A stretch of DNA of 64,000 nt from Botryotinia globosa (Eukaryota > Ascomycota > Leotiomycetes > Helotiales > Sclerotiniaceae), in NCBI GenBank assembly GCA_014898425.1, contig RCSZ01000017.1, forward strand, positions 744,001 to 808,000, written 5' to 3'. The notes beneath the pieces are model-generated. The model was not told where the DNA came from and ran no database searches. It saw only the letters and a program-made list of their open reading frames with translations. The translations under genes were made by a program, and so were the position numbers. This document shows, piece after piece, positions 34,325 to 47,440 of this stretch. Each line of letters begins with the position of its first letter. The first letter of the stretch is position 1.

Positions 34325-36805
34325 GTCGGCTCTTATAAGCGGCCTCCTAATTCCTAGTCGAGGAAAGCAATTGTCCCCGGAAAGCGATTGTCCTCGAAAA
34401 ACTTTGAAAATATAGCATATATACTTTTTAGAAATTAGTTTATTAATCAAATTCTAATTGAATATTATTATTAGTATTCTTTAAAAATCACAATAGATAG
34501 GATATATATCTTTTCAATAATATTTTATTCAAAAAAATATAGATTGACTTTATTATTATTATTATCACTAAAATAAATAAATTCATTATTTCTATTTCCT
34601 TCCTTCTAAAAATCCTCTATAAATATAAAAGGAATATAATCTTGTTGTAGCCCTAACTTTATATTATTTTCAATATCAATTATAAATACAACCTCATCGT
34701 TTTTATCATTATTATTGTTATTAGCATTCCTATTTATCCCAAAAGCTTTCTTCTTCTTCAAATCCTTCAAATCTTTCACTTGTTTCTTTTCTTTTTCTAA
34801 TTCTATTCATATAATATTCATATATTTCTACTCGATTTCTAAATCTATTATTGAAGTAGCTAGATAATGAGGTATTGGAGTATTCTGTTTTTAATAATCT
34901 TTTAGCTTTTTTATTCTTAATTATTTTTCTTTTCTAATCTTTTTATTCCTTTCTAATATTTTATTACATTTAATTCTTTATATAATTAAAAATACAATAT
35001 GCTTTTTTCTATTAATAATATTATCTAATTTATTATTTCGTTTCTTTTGAAGTCTATTTATATTTTCAATAATTAATCCCTTTAAAATATTTGTAATAGG
35101 GATTATAAAACGTTGTTTGGATATTAAATTAATTTCGAAGTTTTATTATCTTTTTTTATAATAAAAGGTTATCTTTATTTTAATTATTATAATATTGATT
35201 TATATATTTTATATATTACTAACAAAAATTTCGAATTTATTTATTCAAATAGAATTATTCTATAATGAATTGGTTTTCTGAATTTTTCGATATTAATAAT
35301 CTAAATCCAGAGCTATTTTTATTAATCAAATTAATATAATATAAAAAGAAAATTCAGATTTATTTTTGATAATTAATAAAGATCTATAACAATGATTAAA
35401 CTTTCTAATATTAATAATATAAAGTTCTGATTTAATAAAATATAATTTAGAGTTTTTCTATATCGATTTTATATTATTTGGAGTAAACGTTTTATAATAA
35501 ATACTTATTAAATCTTATAAGAAATATATTATATTATATTTAATAATGAATTCTATCAATGCTTTCTGAATAATTAGCTGATAATAGTATTTATAAATTC
35601 TGAATATATCTATATCAAAAAGCTATATATAATATATAAGATATAAAAAGAGATAGAATAATTGAATATAGTTTTCGTTTATTAATTTTATAAATTCTAA
35701 TTGAAAATATGAATCATAATTATTTATAAAAAGGATTTTCCATTTTATTATAAAATCAAAATCAGAGTTCTTGATATAATACTTTAAAAAGATAATAGCT
35801 ATTTTATTTGTAATAAAATTTAATACAGATAAGATAATTCGTATGTTTTTTGATAGAAATACTTGAAATCAATTCTATATTAAATCTTTCCTTTTTATTG
35901 TAATCAAAGGAGGTAGAAAAGAGCTGTTAGTAATATCAATAATTTCAAATATAGTAATAGAATATCAATCTTCAGAATTAATAAAATAAAATAATTTAAT
36001 TAGTATTTATTTATATAAATATATATTCAAAACACACTCATTTTAAGGATATTATTTGGAATTAGTATTTTCTATTTATATATATATTCAGCTTTGAATT
36101 CCGTTTTATTGAAGTTTATAATCTATATTTTCTTTATAATATTAAATAATTTGAGATATTCTTGATAGCTTTTAAATCATTCTAAAACGTTTTTTTTTTT
36201 GTATTTGAATATATTGTTTTACAAAAGGATTTGTAATAATAGTATATAACTTCATTTTCTTCTAATAGTTTTTAAATTATTGTTTTATAAGATCTATTGT
36301 TTTTAGATTTTTAATATATTTAAGATATACAATTACATTGAAAATGAATTTGTAAATAAAAGTAATATTACATTTCAATAGATTGCAAATCAAAATCTTA
36401 ATATATATCCCTTATACTTCAATTAATATTTTATTTTAATCTCTATTAACAAAAAAAGGAATTCCTTTAGCTAGTCTATTGTATTTACATTATATAGTTT
36501 TTTTGAGTTGTTTGTAATAATTGTAAAACTTTTAAATTTGTATAGTAATATAAATAGGTTTTTATAGATAATTCAAACAATATTGAATAGTTTCATTATA
36601 TCTGGCTTTAATATCATCTAGTATAAAAAACATAATGAAAAAGTAATAAGAATCAATATTTTATTAATAATAATATAAATTATAAAGATTGTGGTTGATA
36701 TAATTCAATTATTATAATATTTTCAAAGTTTTTCGGGGATAACCGCTTTCCGGGGACAACCGCTTTCCCCGACTAGGAACTAGGAGGCCGCTTATAAGAG
36801 CCGAC
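34325..36805. mobile_element. 2.48-kb TIR DNA transposon (type C), degenerate
   Basis: The ends are about 90-bp inverted repeats (GTCGGCTCTTATAAGCGGCC at both ends, running through GGAAAGCG and CCCCGGAAAGCG direct motifs to GAAAAACTTTGAAAATAT), flanked by TA. The length fits a full transposase-bearing Tc1/mariner-type element. The interior is nearly pure A+T and has no ORF, as expected after heavy RIP. On the minus strand at about 34,650-34,800 a Lys/Glu/Asp-rich protein-like stretch remains, possibly the transposase C-terminus. The TIRs stay GC-rich while the interior does not. Confidence 0.8.
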
Positions 36806-37062
36806 TATTAGAGCGCTGGCTTTGCGCTTGGCACTACAGCAAGAGATCATGCACTCAACGAAATCGATCGATGAGGCAAACATTACTCGGTAAGAGAAAG
36901 AGATTATTATTACCATCGCTAAGCATCGATGTTATATAGATTCAGTAAAGGCAATGGTATTTCCTATATTTCGTATATATAGGTTAGTTTGACGGTGCAT
37001 ATCGATTTTTTTCGAAATATATATATATGTAATATTAAATTCGATATTAATAGAGATAATTA

Positions 37063-37757
37063 ATATTATTGAAGGTTTACCTCCTTAATATTCTTGTTGC
37101 CCGCAAGGACCGAAGGTATATATAGACACGAAAAAAGAGAACCTCGCTTAATGAGATTTGATTCAAGTGATTTGATTGGTTCAATTTAAGCGATCTGATT
37201 GACTTGACTTTTTTAGTATTATAATTATAATACAACTTCGTACTTTTTTAATAAAATCATTTAAATTAGCTTATTCAAGCTAATATAAATTGAATAAAAA
37301 AAAAGAAAAGTAGTAATTATATATAAGAAGTTAAGGGCTTTCAAATAATATATTTTTTATATTGCTAGTTTCAAAATTAAGGGTTTTTTAAAGGGTTGAA
37401 GTTTAATTAGTATAGATATAGTTAAAGTTTATATAATCAATTAAAAATGGGTTATATTGAATGTAATAAGTTTAAAATTAATAAAAATTATTTTAATATT
37501 ATAGCTTTTGTAGTTCAATAGTATAATTAATGATTCGAAGTAAAGTGATTTATTAAAAAAAAAAAAAAAAAAAAAAAAAATTAAAAATTAAAAATAAAAA
37601 TTAAAAAATTAAAAATAAAAGAGGTAAACCGATTTCGTCTGCAAGCTTTCAATAAAATTTCTTTTTTAGATTTTTATAATAATAAATATAATTGTATAAT
37701 ACTTTCTCAAAAAGCAAGGGGTCACCCGTATCCTAACACCGGGGGCTCGCAGGCCCC
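37063..37757 (+). repeat. repeat R2, uninterrupted copy
   Basis: A block of about 700 bp, ending in the GC-rich motif GGGGGCTCGCAGGCCCCTGG. It recurs in inverted form as 38686-38898 plus 47441-47724 plus 48070-48207, where it is interrupted by the Ty3/gypsy element and a small TIR element. Around 37481-37545 this copy carries the empty version of the Ty3/gypsy insertion site. It includes a poly-A run at about 37555-37581. Class unknown. Confidence 0.75.
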
Positions 37758-37772
37758 TGGTTTAGTTATTCA

Positions 37773-37965
37773 ATATTTGTTAGAATATATATATAGTAGT
37801 AAGCTGTCAGGACTTCAATCCCTGATACTGTGCCTTTTGGCCAGATTGCGTGCGTGGCGTAGTGGTAAAGCGAATTGGTTCCATGCACGTGACAGAGTAT
37901 CAGGGATTGCAGTCCTGACAGCTTATTACTATATATATATCCTAACAATATTATTAGCAATATAC
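37773..37965 (+). repeat. palindromic tRNA-like repeat with pol III A-box and B-box-like motifs
   Basis: Both arms carry about 50-bp inverted repeats (GTTAGRATATATATATAGTA...CAGGACTTCAATCCCTGATA). Between them lies TGGCGTAGTGGTAAAGCG, which matches the RNA polymerase III A-box consensus, and about 45 bp downstream GGATTGCAGTCC resembles a B box. It does not fold as a normal tRNA, because the acceptor arm has no partner, so it is more likely a tRNA-derived SINE or foldback repeat. More mutated copies lie at about 24,735-24,885, 38,280-38,420, 48,228-48,306, 49,180-49,305 and 49,770-49,890. This copy is the least mutated. Confidence 0.6.
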
Positions 37966-38100
37966 TAGAATACTAGAATTCAATATAAAAGATTCATTTC
38001 TGTTTATATTAGATAATAAAATTCCGTTTCTTATTTCAAATTAAATCAAAATTTCTTATTTCTAGTCTAATTTAGATAGGAATGAATATTTTATTATCTA

Positions 38101-38280
38101 AGTCGACTACTCTACTTTCGGGCTACTTCTCTTTTGAGCTACCTTTTTAAATCAAAAATTACTTTTTTGATCTATTAATATCTCTATTAATATAGAATAT
38201 AATTTAATAAAAATCTATATATATATATATATAATTCAAACTATTCTAGACTTTCATTAAAGTTTTTAGAATTTCAGTAT
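38101..38280 (+). mobile_element. left end of a family A TIR element
   Basis: Starts AGTCGACTACTCTACTTTCG after a TA at 38099-38100 and matches the terminal inverted repeat of the element in the bZIP gene (24202-24953). The matching opposite end is at 49,900-49,982, so one family A element may have been expanded to 11.9 kb by nested insertions (38101-49982). Two separate elements are the alternative. Confidence 0.65.
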
Positions 38281-38685
38281 TAGGATATATATATAGTAGT
38301 AAGCTGTTAGGACTTCAATCCCTAATACTATACCTTTTGATTAGATTGTATATAGTATAGTAATAAATCTTACGACTTCTATTAGTTTTTATATATATAA
38401 CAAAGTATCAGGGATTATATCAAATAGATATTGTTTTGGGATCTCTAATTAAAGCTTGCTTGATTTGAAATAGATTTTCTTAATAAGTAGTAGATCAGAG
38501 ATAAGGATATATTTATTTAATGATTAGATATTCTGAATTTATTAATAATTGATTATTAATTGTGGGAGTATATTAATATAATTGTATTATAAATTATATA
38601 GTTAATTATATGAATAAATATTCTTTATAATTATTAGTCTTTTTGAAATAAAAAGAATAAAAGAAGGAATCACTATTAGGATATA

Positions 38686-38898
38686 TATACCAGGGGCCTG
38701 CGAGCCCCCTGATCCCTTGATTTTTGAGAAAGTATTATATAATTATATTTATAATTATAAAAATCTAAAAAAGAAAATTTATTGAAAGCTTATAGACGAA
38801 GTCGATTTATCTTTTTTTATTCGGATTTTTAAATTTTATTTAGATTTTAGTAGGTCACTTTATATTAGATTATTAATTATACTATTGAACTATAAAAG
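38686..38898 (-). repeat. repeat R2, inverted copy, first part
   Basis: Begins with the motif CCAGGGGCCTGCGAGCCCCC and matches the end of the R2 copy at 37063-37757 in reverse complement. It stops exactly at the left target duplication AAAAG of the Ty3/gypsy element and resumes at 47441. Confidence 0.7.
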
Positions 38899-39057
38899 TG
38901 TGAGGACTGTGAACTGAAAAGGAGTCGTTTTAATGGTTTAATTATTGATAAAGATCTAAAAGGAAGTTGGAAGCGAGGCTTCCAATTTATACTTGAAAAC
39001 TAGCTAAAATGGCTAGTATAGCCGGTCACGTGTATAGAGGGTTCGTATACTCTCACA
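38899..39057 (-). repeat. 3' LTR of the Ty3/gypsy element
   Basis: 159 bp, TGTGAGG...CTCACA on the plus strand, preceded by the AAAAG target duplication (38894-38898). It matches the 159-bp LTR at 47282-47440 without gaps; I count about 13 differences, all transitions. Because the internal domains read on the minus strand, this is the 3' LTR. A purine-rich stretch reading ATGGGGGTGAT lies beside it at about 39058-39069 (minus). Confidence 0.9.
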
Positions 39058-42000
39058 ATCACCCCCATTTTGTGAATAAGCTTCTGATCATTTTATTGGT
39101 AATGGAAAACTAATATTAAAGAAAAAAAAAAAAAAGAATTGTAAAAAACCTTATTAATTAAATCCCAAATTACCTTTATAACTGTAATACTTTATATCCC
39201 AAATTATCCCTATAATTGTAATATTTTATATTCCAAATTGTCCCTATTATCTATAATAATTGTAAATTTGCTATTATCAATATTATTATTATATTGATAA
39301 TTATTCAATAAAAAACCGAGGTTTAGTTGTAAATAAAACAAAGGAAATTCGTTAATTGATTAGGAAAAGGATTCTATGTATTGTTTGGGTTTTTTCTAGT
39401 TGTTGTCTAAAATCCGTTCAATATCAGACTTTATATTATTAATTCTTGATAATAATAATGATGAACTTTCTCTCCCATTAGATGATAGTCTCCATTTTTA
39501 TTAATATTATTCAAGGTTTGATTTTTTGACTAAATAACTAGTATATTAATATTATACTTATCATTTCGTAATAATAAACTAAATATTATAATATAAATTT
39601 GAAAAAATTCAATTAATTTAAAACCCTTTTTCCTTTTTAATAAATAATATATAATTTCCTTATTTAATTATATTACATTCTATAATTGATATCAATTATA
39701 TAAACAATTCTAAATCAACTATATTATAATCTCTATATTAATTATTCTACAAAAGTTTATATTCTTTATATTATAATTCATCAATACTTTTTGTATATAA
39801 TCTTTATAAATAAATGGATTATTTATAATCATCAAATTATTCTATACAAATTTCTGCAATTTATTAACAAAACTTATATATAAAACTATTCTATCTAAAT
39901 AGATCTTGATGAATATTAGGACTTTTTATTATAAATCTTTATAATATAATTTAAAGCCTATAATTTCTAAGATTTTCTTTATTTACTTTATTAATTTTCT
40001 TTCCTTCTATATATACAAATTTATTTACAAATATCTATAAATCATATTTACATCATTACTAATTCTTTTTAATTTACTTGATTTTGAATCAGATTTGTAT
40101 ACAATATTTTATTAACAAAAAATTTGTTATAAAAAATCTTATTCTATATTTTCACTACATTATTATACTAATTGATATAAATTATTAATTTCTCTATAAA
40201 AATATTCAATATTGTTTTCAATTAATTTTTTTACAAATTTCAATATAAATCATTCAAATTCATTATTCAAATATTAATAATTTAGATTATTTCTTCTTAC
40301 AATTACACCTTAATTTTTTAATATAATATTATCTATCTCCTAGTTTTCTATAATATTATAAATATAATTATTATTAGCTTTATAAAATAATTCTAGATTA
40401 TTTCTAGATTCTGCCTTAATATTACCTTTATCTAATAACTACTCTTATTATTATTTAATAAAAACAATTTCTATAAATCCTTTTGATTTATTAGAGATTA
40501 ATAAAACAAATCCTTGACATTTGATATACTTCTTATATACTTTATAGATTATTACTTAATTATATTCTAGAAATACTTTTACTATTATATTTTAATTTTT
40601 CTGATTCTTCTAATTAAATTCCTTATATCCAAATCCAAATACACCAAAAACTACTATTAATATTTATACTTGCCTATAATTATTTAATTAAAAATTTAAT
40701 TAAAATTAAATCCATATTTTCCTATATATTTTAATAATCACTTGTTTTATTTTTTTTCAATATTCCTTGTTTTTTCTTTTGAAATTTATAATAAATAAAT
40801 ATTCGATTTTTTCTTTTTATATTTCGATTTGGATTCAAAATATATATAATAAAATTGACTCCACTTTTGCTTTTAAAATAATATTAAATTTGTTTAGATT
40901 GATTATATTCATTATTCTATTTTTATATTGATTTTTATTTTTAAATAAATAATAATAATAATTTGAATTATAATAAAAAAGTTATTTGATAATTTATTTT
41001 TTTATTTGTAATTTATTATATTATAATATCAATTAGGAAATATAATTTTTAATAAAACTTTAAATTTATAGATCAACAATGATAGTCGAAAATTCATTTT
41101 TCTATTTAATTATATTAAAAAGAAAATTGTAGTTTTTATTTTATTTTATTTTATTTGAAAATAAAATTTACTCTATACGTTTTTATCTATATTGTAGACT
41201 TTATTCTAATATCTATTAATTACTTTATATTCTTTATCTTAAAATATACAATTGATATTTACTTTCAATTTAAACAAATTTGAAATTTTTTTTTTGATAA
41301 ATAATTGTATTATCAAATCTAAATTATAATTATTGATTAATAATTGATTATAATTTAATATTTATAATATATTTTATAAAATAAAAATTAATTATAATTT
41401 TTTCAGATTCTATTAGGTTTTTTTTTTAAAAAAAAATAAAAATAAAATTGATATAATTATTCTTTTATAATTCCATTTAAAACAAAAGGTTTTTTTTTAT
41501 AAAATTCTATAATCTCTCTTTTAGAATTCTCCAGATTTTCTAATAATTACCAACTATTTTTATTCTAGAAGTAATCTTTTCAATATATTTGATATTATAA
41601 TTTTCTTTAATATTTATATATTCTTAAATTTAGAATTCTCTTTATTTTCTATTTCAATATTTTATTTTTATAAATCTTATTTATAATTATTTCTATTACA
41701 AATAATTCCAATATATCTTCAAATCTATTTACTCTTTTTATTGTTTTATATAGTATTAATAAATTTATATAAAAAATATTGTAATATTTATAGAATATTA
41801 GAAATTTGATTTAATAGTTCTATAAATTGATACTTTTAAGTACTTTGAAAAGTCCTAATTTTTTGAGCTCTAATTTTTCACATTTTCAGTTTATTATTAG
41901 ATTTTTATAAGATAACTATATTTGATCTCTAATATTAAATAATAATAAGTAGTGTTTTATATTGTAATATTTTGCTTATATATCTTATATATATATCAAA

Positions 42001-42272
42001 TCTTTTATTAATTACTAATATAATTCTTTCAATTTTTTTACTAATTGTTTTATATTTCCTAATCTTTTATTTATAATTATAATAATCTGAAATAATGGGA
42101 TATTTTTCTTATTTGTTTTAAAAAATAATAATTTGATATTTAAAACAAAAATCGAATTGTATATATATTTTGTTAAATATAATAGATCTATTCAATTATT
42201 TTGTTTATAATTGATATACATTTTAAAATATATTTCTATAATCTAATTTAATCTTTTAATTAAATTATCTAT

Positions 42273-42599
42273 TTATAAATAGAATATTATAAACAATTTT
42301 CGGATTATATCTAAATACTTTATAAATATCACCCAGAATATATTTATAAACAAATCTATTCTATTTGTAATAATAAAATTTAATATTCTATATTTTGCAA
42401 ATATCTTTTTTAAAAAAAGATAAGCAAATTGGATTGATATTATATCCTTTTTGTATAATAGGAATTTTACTTTCTTTATTATTCTATAAATTATATTTAA
42501 TATAATGTTATAAACAAAGTATAATTGTATATTTCCTTTTTCCTTATTATTGAAATCTGCTTTGAATCTTAATATTAATAAATCTATAATTAGATTCAA
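42273..42599 (-). pseudogene. Ty3/gypsy integrase core remnant
   Basis: A 108-codon minus-strand frame survives by chance. It reads like the integrase catalytic core: AYLFLKKIFAKYRILNFIIT followed by NRIDLF, IFWVIFIKYLDI and RKL. In the family these positions are LF...IF..YG.P..IISDRD..FTS.FW...C..LGI.RKL. The catalytic Asp of SDR is now Asn. It is not an independent gene. Confidence 0.75.
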
Positions 42600-43929
42600 T
42601 ATTATATCTTTTTATAATTTGTTTGGAATAAATATCGAAGCTAATTTTCCTATAGTTATTATATATAATGATTTGTTGTATTAATAAATTAAATATAAAT
42701 ATATATAATCTTTAATATCTATATTTATTTCTTATTAATATAATATTCTTTTTATTATTTTGATTGTTTTGTTTTTGTCAAAATATTTTGTAATTAAAAA
42801 GTTGTGAAATTCTTTTATTAAATCTTTTTGTAATATTTTATTCATTAAAATAAATAATCTTATTTTATTGTAATATTACAATCCTTTTTTCAAATTGAAT
42901 TGAATTTCTATTAGATTAAAGTATAACTATTAATAATATCAAATTGAATCGATAAAATCTAATTGTTATTCTAAGTTTTTCTAAATATTATTTAGACTTT
43001 CTTTTAATGTTTTTTTAATTTAAAATATAATAAGAAATTCAACTCTTTTTATATCGATATAATTCTTATTTATTTCTTGTAATTCTTTAAGTATATATAA
43101 TATGTCTTCCTCGATTTCCCTTTTTATAATATTTTTAATTAAATATAATATATTAAGTTAATTGTTTAATAATAATAATAAATTTATAATTTGTTTTTAT
43201 AATTTTAAAAAAAGTATTAATTTTATTGTTTTGTATTGGTAATCTGTTTTTTTTGAGGGATTATTGGTAGGGTTTCTTTTCTTTGGTTTATATATAATAA
43301 TATAATCGATTGTTGATAATATTATTGTTTATTTAGTTTGTTTTTTTGTAAGGGTTTTGGAGATTATAAAATACTTTAGATTATTATAATTAAAGATGAT
43401 GGTTATTTGATATTAGACTTTTTTTAGAAAATAATACTAATATTTGATAGATTTTATTATTATAAATAATTCTTAATCGAATGTTGTATAGTTTATCTTT
43501 ATCAATATTAATTTTCGGAAATAAAATATAATCAGGTGTTTATATATATCTTTTTGGATTTATAATAATATTCTATATAATGTTTTAATAAATATATCCA
43601 TTTCCAAAAAATAGATTAATATTATAATAAAATGATATAGTAATAGGGTTTTAGTGAAAGCGATTTTGAATATATTAAAAGCTTTTTTGTAATTTTTGAT
43701 TTATTCGAACTTTTTCCTTTTTTTTATATTGTTTATTATTAATAATATAATATCGTTATAACTGAATATAAATTGTTTATAGAAATTATAAAACCCTAGG
43801 AATAATAATACTTTCTGTATTAACTTTGATATTAATTATTCTATAATTAAATCAATCCTAGCTTAATTTATAACAATTCCTTTATTTGAAATAATATAAT
43901 CTAAAAATTCCATTTCTTTTATATTGAAT

Positions 43930-44360
43930 TAATATTTTTCGAATTTGTAAAATAGTTTTTATTTTAATAACTTCTTTAAAATTTGTTTTATATAAAACTT
44001 ATAATCTTCTTTATTTTTTAAATAAATTAAAATATTGTTTAAATATATAATAATCGATTTGTTAACAAATTCTTATAAATATTAATTGATATATATTTGT
44101 AAAGTAATTAGAATATTATATAAACCAAATAATAATATTAAATATTCGAATAATCTGAAATGTATAGAAAATTGTTTTTTATTCATTATCTAAATAAATT
44201 CTTATTAAATTATAAGTTCTACATAAATTAAGTTTTATAAATATCTTTACTTTTTCAAAGCAATTCAATATTTTCGAAATAAATAGAATAGGATATCAAT
44301 TTGATATTGTACCATTATTTATATTTCTAAAATCTATATATAAATATAATTTCTTAATAT
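43930..44360 (-). pseudogene. Ty3/gypsy reverse transcriptase remnant
   Basis: Reading the minus strand gives the RT motifs in order: LYLYIDFRNINN (family LRLCVDYRGLN), LNLCRTYNLIRI (LDLRDAYNLIRI), FEYLILLFGLYN (FEYLVMPFGLTN) and IIIYLNNILIYLKN (VIVYLDDILIYSKN). Both active-site Asp of YLDD are Asn (GAC to AAC by G-to-A). Several TAA/TGA codons and one frameshift, between the second and third motifs, interrupt it. The match is strong and sets the class and direction of the element. Confidence 0.9.
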
Positions 44361-47281
44361 CTTTTTTATATACAAATAAAAACAATACTTCTACTTTTGA
44401 TTTTAATAGTTTTATAAATTTTAATATAAATATTTTTGTAATATATTTTCTAAATATTTTAAATTTATACTCAAATAGATTATATAATAACCCAAATTTT
44501 GATTAATAATTTTCTCAGAAAACAATTTTATAATTAATTCCAAATTTATAAAATAATAATTTTTCTGCTTTTTTTTTATTGAATAATAAAAAGTATTTCG
44601 AATATATATCTAGGATTTTTCTAAATACTTTTTAAATAATTATATAATCTATTCTATTATTATCTATAAATATTAAGAATAATAATATTATTATAATTAT
44701 ATCCTCTTCTAATATAATCTCTATTTTCTCAATTATATTATATATAAGATTTAAGAAATCAAATATATCTAATATAATCTATAATTCTAAATTGTTATTA
44801 TTAAATATTTTGTTTGATTTTCAATTTATTTTTGGATTATACTATTAAAATTATAAAAATCCAAATATAATATCATTTATTTTTAATAATATAATTCTGA
44901 ATTTTGATAATATATTACCTTTGATTAATAAATATTTAAAATTGATTTTCTTATAAATTGAAATAAATATTAATTTTAAAATATTTTTGTTTATATTTTT
45001 GATTAATAAACAATATATATTTAATTCTTTATATTGAATTTATTTTATTATTTTTAAAGAAATGAAATTCGTTATTATAATAAAATCAATGATTATTATG
45101 AATAATATCTTGTCTTTGTTTTTATTCAAATAAATAATAATTATTATTTGAAAAAAATCTTTTATATTTAATAATTAAAGGAAATTTATAATATCCTTAT
45201 AATTATAATATTAATATAATTGATTCTTTATTCTTATTAATAATTCTATATTATATAATCCTAATATTATTAATTATTGTGATTTTCTTTTTTATATTAA
45301 AATTAATATTAATAATGTTTTTTCAATTTGATTTAAATATATTAATTATATAACACTAGATATTTGATATTGAATTATTGTTTTTTGTATTAGATTTGAT
45401 AATTAATAATTATATAAATCCTTGTTCTTTTTTATAATAATAATCAAGAATTTTTTTAGATTTTTTCTTAATTCAATATAGTTTTTTTTAAAATGATTAT
45501 TTCTTTTTTATCCTAATACTCTTATTATTGGGGAAAGCTATTATTTTCTAATTATTTATTTTCTTTTCTATTAATTGATTAATTCTTGTAATTATTAATT
45601 TAATAATCTGTTTTTCTATATTTGAAATATATTTTATTTTCTCTACATCTCTTTCTTTATTTTATTAAAATTTTAAAGAATTTTGTTTTTTTTCTCTTTT
45701 TTTTATATAAATCGTTATTAAATCTAATTAAATTAAAAATATTATATTATATATCCTTATTTAATTTTCTTTTTTTTTCAAATCTTATTTATTTATTATT
45801 AATTAAAAATAATCATTCTTATATATATAGGAAATTCTCTATATTTTATATTATTATTTTTAATTCTTTAAATATTATAAATAATATTTTATTATAATCT
45901 ATATAAATATATGAAAAAATAGATTTAATTAATTTTATAGAATAATATATAATTATTATTTAGTTTTTATATATTTATAAAATATTTTAAAGAATTGATT
46001 TGAAATAGTTATTAAAATTTTATACTATTTGTTTTTCGAATATCATAGCTTTTACTATTTGAAGATTAGTTTTTAGATTTATATTGATAAGATTATATTA
46101 ATTGAATAATCAATCTTTTAAAAGATTTTAGTTTTCGAATTTTATAGTAATTAAAAAATTATTATATAATCATACTAATATAATTCGTTTTTTAATATTT
46201 CTATTGATATAATTTCTTATTAACATTATCTATTATATAACATTAGAAATATTTTTTAATATAAAATAATCTTTTAATTCTATAATTTATAATTTAATAT
46301 TAGTTTTCCTTTTTTTAAAAAATAAAGATACTCTAATTCTAAATTTGTTTTGAGAGGATTCTATAAACAGTATAAATGAAATATTAATATTAATAGTAAT
46401 TAATATATTTCAAATATCTAATAATAATAATCTATTTGATTTAATATCTATAAGGATTTTTTTATTTATAAAGAATTATAGATTATTAGGTTTTATAATA
46501 TTATCAATTGAAATATTATATATAAATATTATTAATTAATATTTTATTGTTATCATTCTTATTTCTTTTTCTTTATTCTTTTTGATCTATATCTTCAATT
46601 ATCTTTTTTGTTAAATTATAATCTTCTATAATTCTTTCGATATATTTGAATGAAACAAGAAATCCCTTTATCTTATAGTGATTTGATTATTTATATCTTT
46701 TTATAAATTAATTTGATAATAATAATCAATAATGATTAATAAATAAAAATATATTGAAATAAAGATTTCAGATTTGTTTATTTCAAATAATAAAAAACTT
46801 TTAGTTTGATTTCCTTTTTGAAGATTTATATTAACTTTTTTCTTGAATTGAATTTGAAGATTCGAATAATTCATTTTTTAAAGGTTTATAATAATTATTT
46901 CTTTAAATTGAATTTGGAGATTCGAATAGTTTTTTTTTTTTTGTTTTGATTTGTATTTATTTCTAATTATTTTTTTTATCTAATAATTCTTTTTATATAT
47001 ACTTTTTCGATTATTATTTATTTTAATTAAAAAAATTTATTTCATTCAAAGAATAATAGATTGAATAATACCTTTGATTCTATTAACCCTTATAATTTTG
47101 TATTCCTAATAGCTATTTTTTATTAATTTAATTTTATTATATAAAGCTTATAAATAATTTAAGGTTTGTTTAGATAATATCATAAATTATTATAATTTTC
47201 TCTGGGAATAATTCAAATCTGTTTTGTATATACTTTGTATATAAACAATTTCTATCCAATTCGAAGGGTGATTAATAACTC

Positions 47282-47440
47282 TGTAAGGATTGTAAACTGA
47301 AAAGGAGTTGTTTTAATGGTTTAGTTATTGATAAAGATCTAAAAGAAAGTTGGAAGCGAGGCTTCCAACTTATACTTGAAAACTAGCTAAAATGGCTAGT
47401 ACAGCCGGTCACGTGCATAGAGGGTCCGTGCACCCTCACA
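47282..47440 (-). repeat. 5' LTR of the Ty3/gypsy element
   Basis: 159 bp, TGTAAGG...CCTCACA on the plus strand, followed by AAAAG (47441-47445). Compared with the other LTR this one keeps more C and G at its right end (GTGCACCCTCACA), while its left end has lost G. It contains the inner hairpin GGAAGCGAGGCTTCC. Confidence 0.9.

Larger units (their letters stand above)
38899..47440 (-). mobile_element. 8.5-kb Ty3/gypsy retrotransposon, RIP-mutated
   Basis: Bounded by two 159-bp LTRs and an AAAAG target duplication. The order on the minus strand is 5' LTR (47282-47440), an unreadable gag region, reverse transcriptase (about 44,360-43,930), integrase (42,599-42,273) and 3' LTR. This pol order, RT before integrase, is that of Ty3/gypsy. 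No long ORF survives; coding traces show stop codons and Asp-to-Asn changes typical of C-to-T/G-to-A mutation. It inserted into repeat R2, whose uninterrupted copy at 37063-37757 shows the empty site. A second copy starts at 62734. Confidence 0.9.

Noticed and set aside
37840..37925. A functional tRNA gene
   Set aside because: A-box and B-box-like motifs are present, but there is no matching acceptor stem and the copy lies within a palindromic repeat with mutated relatives.
45622..45897. Phe/Leu/Ile-rich 91-codon ORF as a membrane protein
   Set aside because: Pure A+T sequence inside the Ty3/gypsy element yields such frames by chance.
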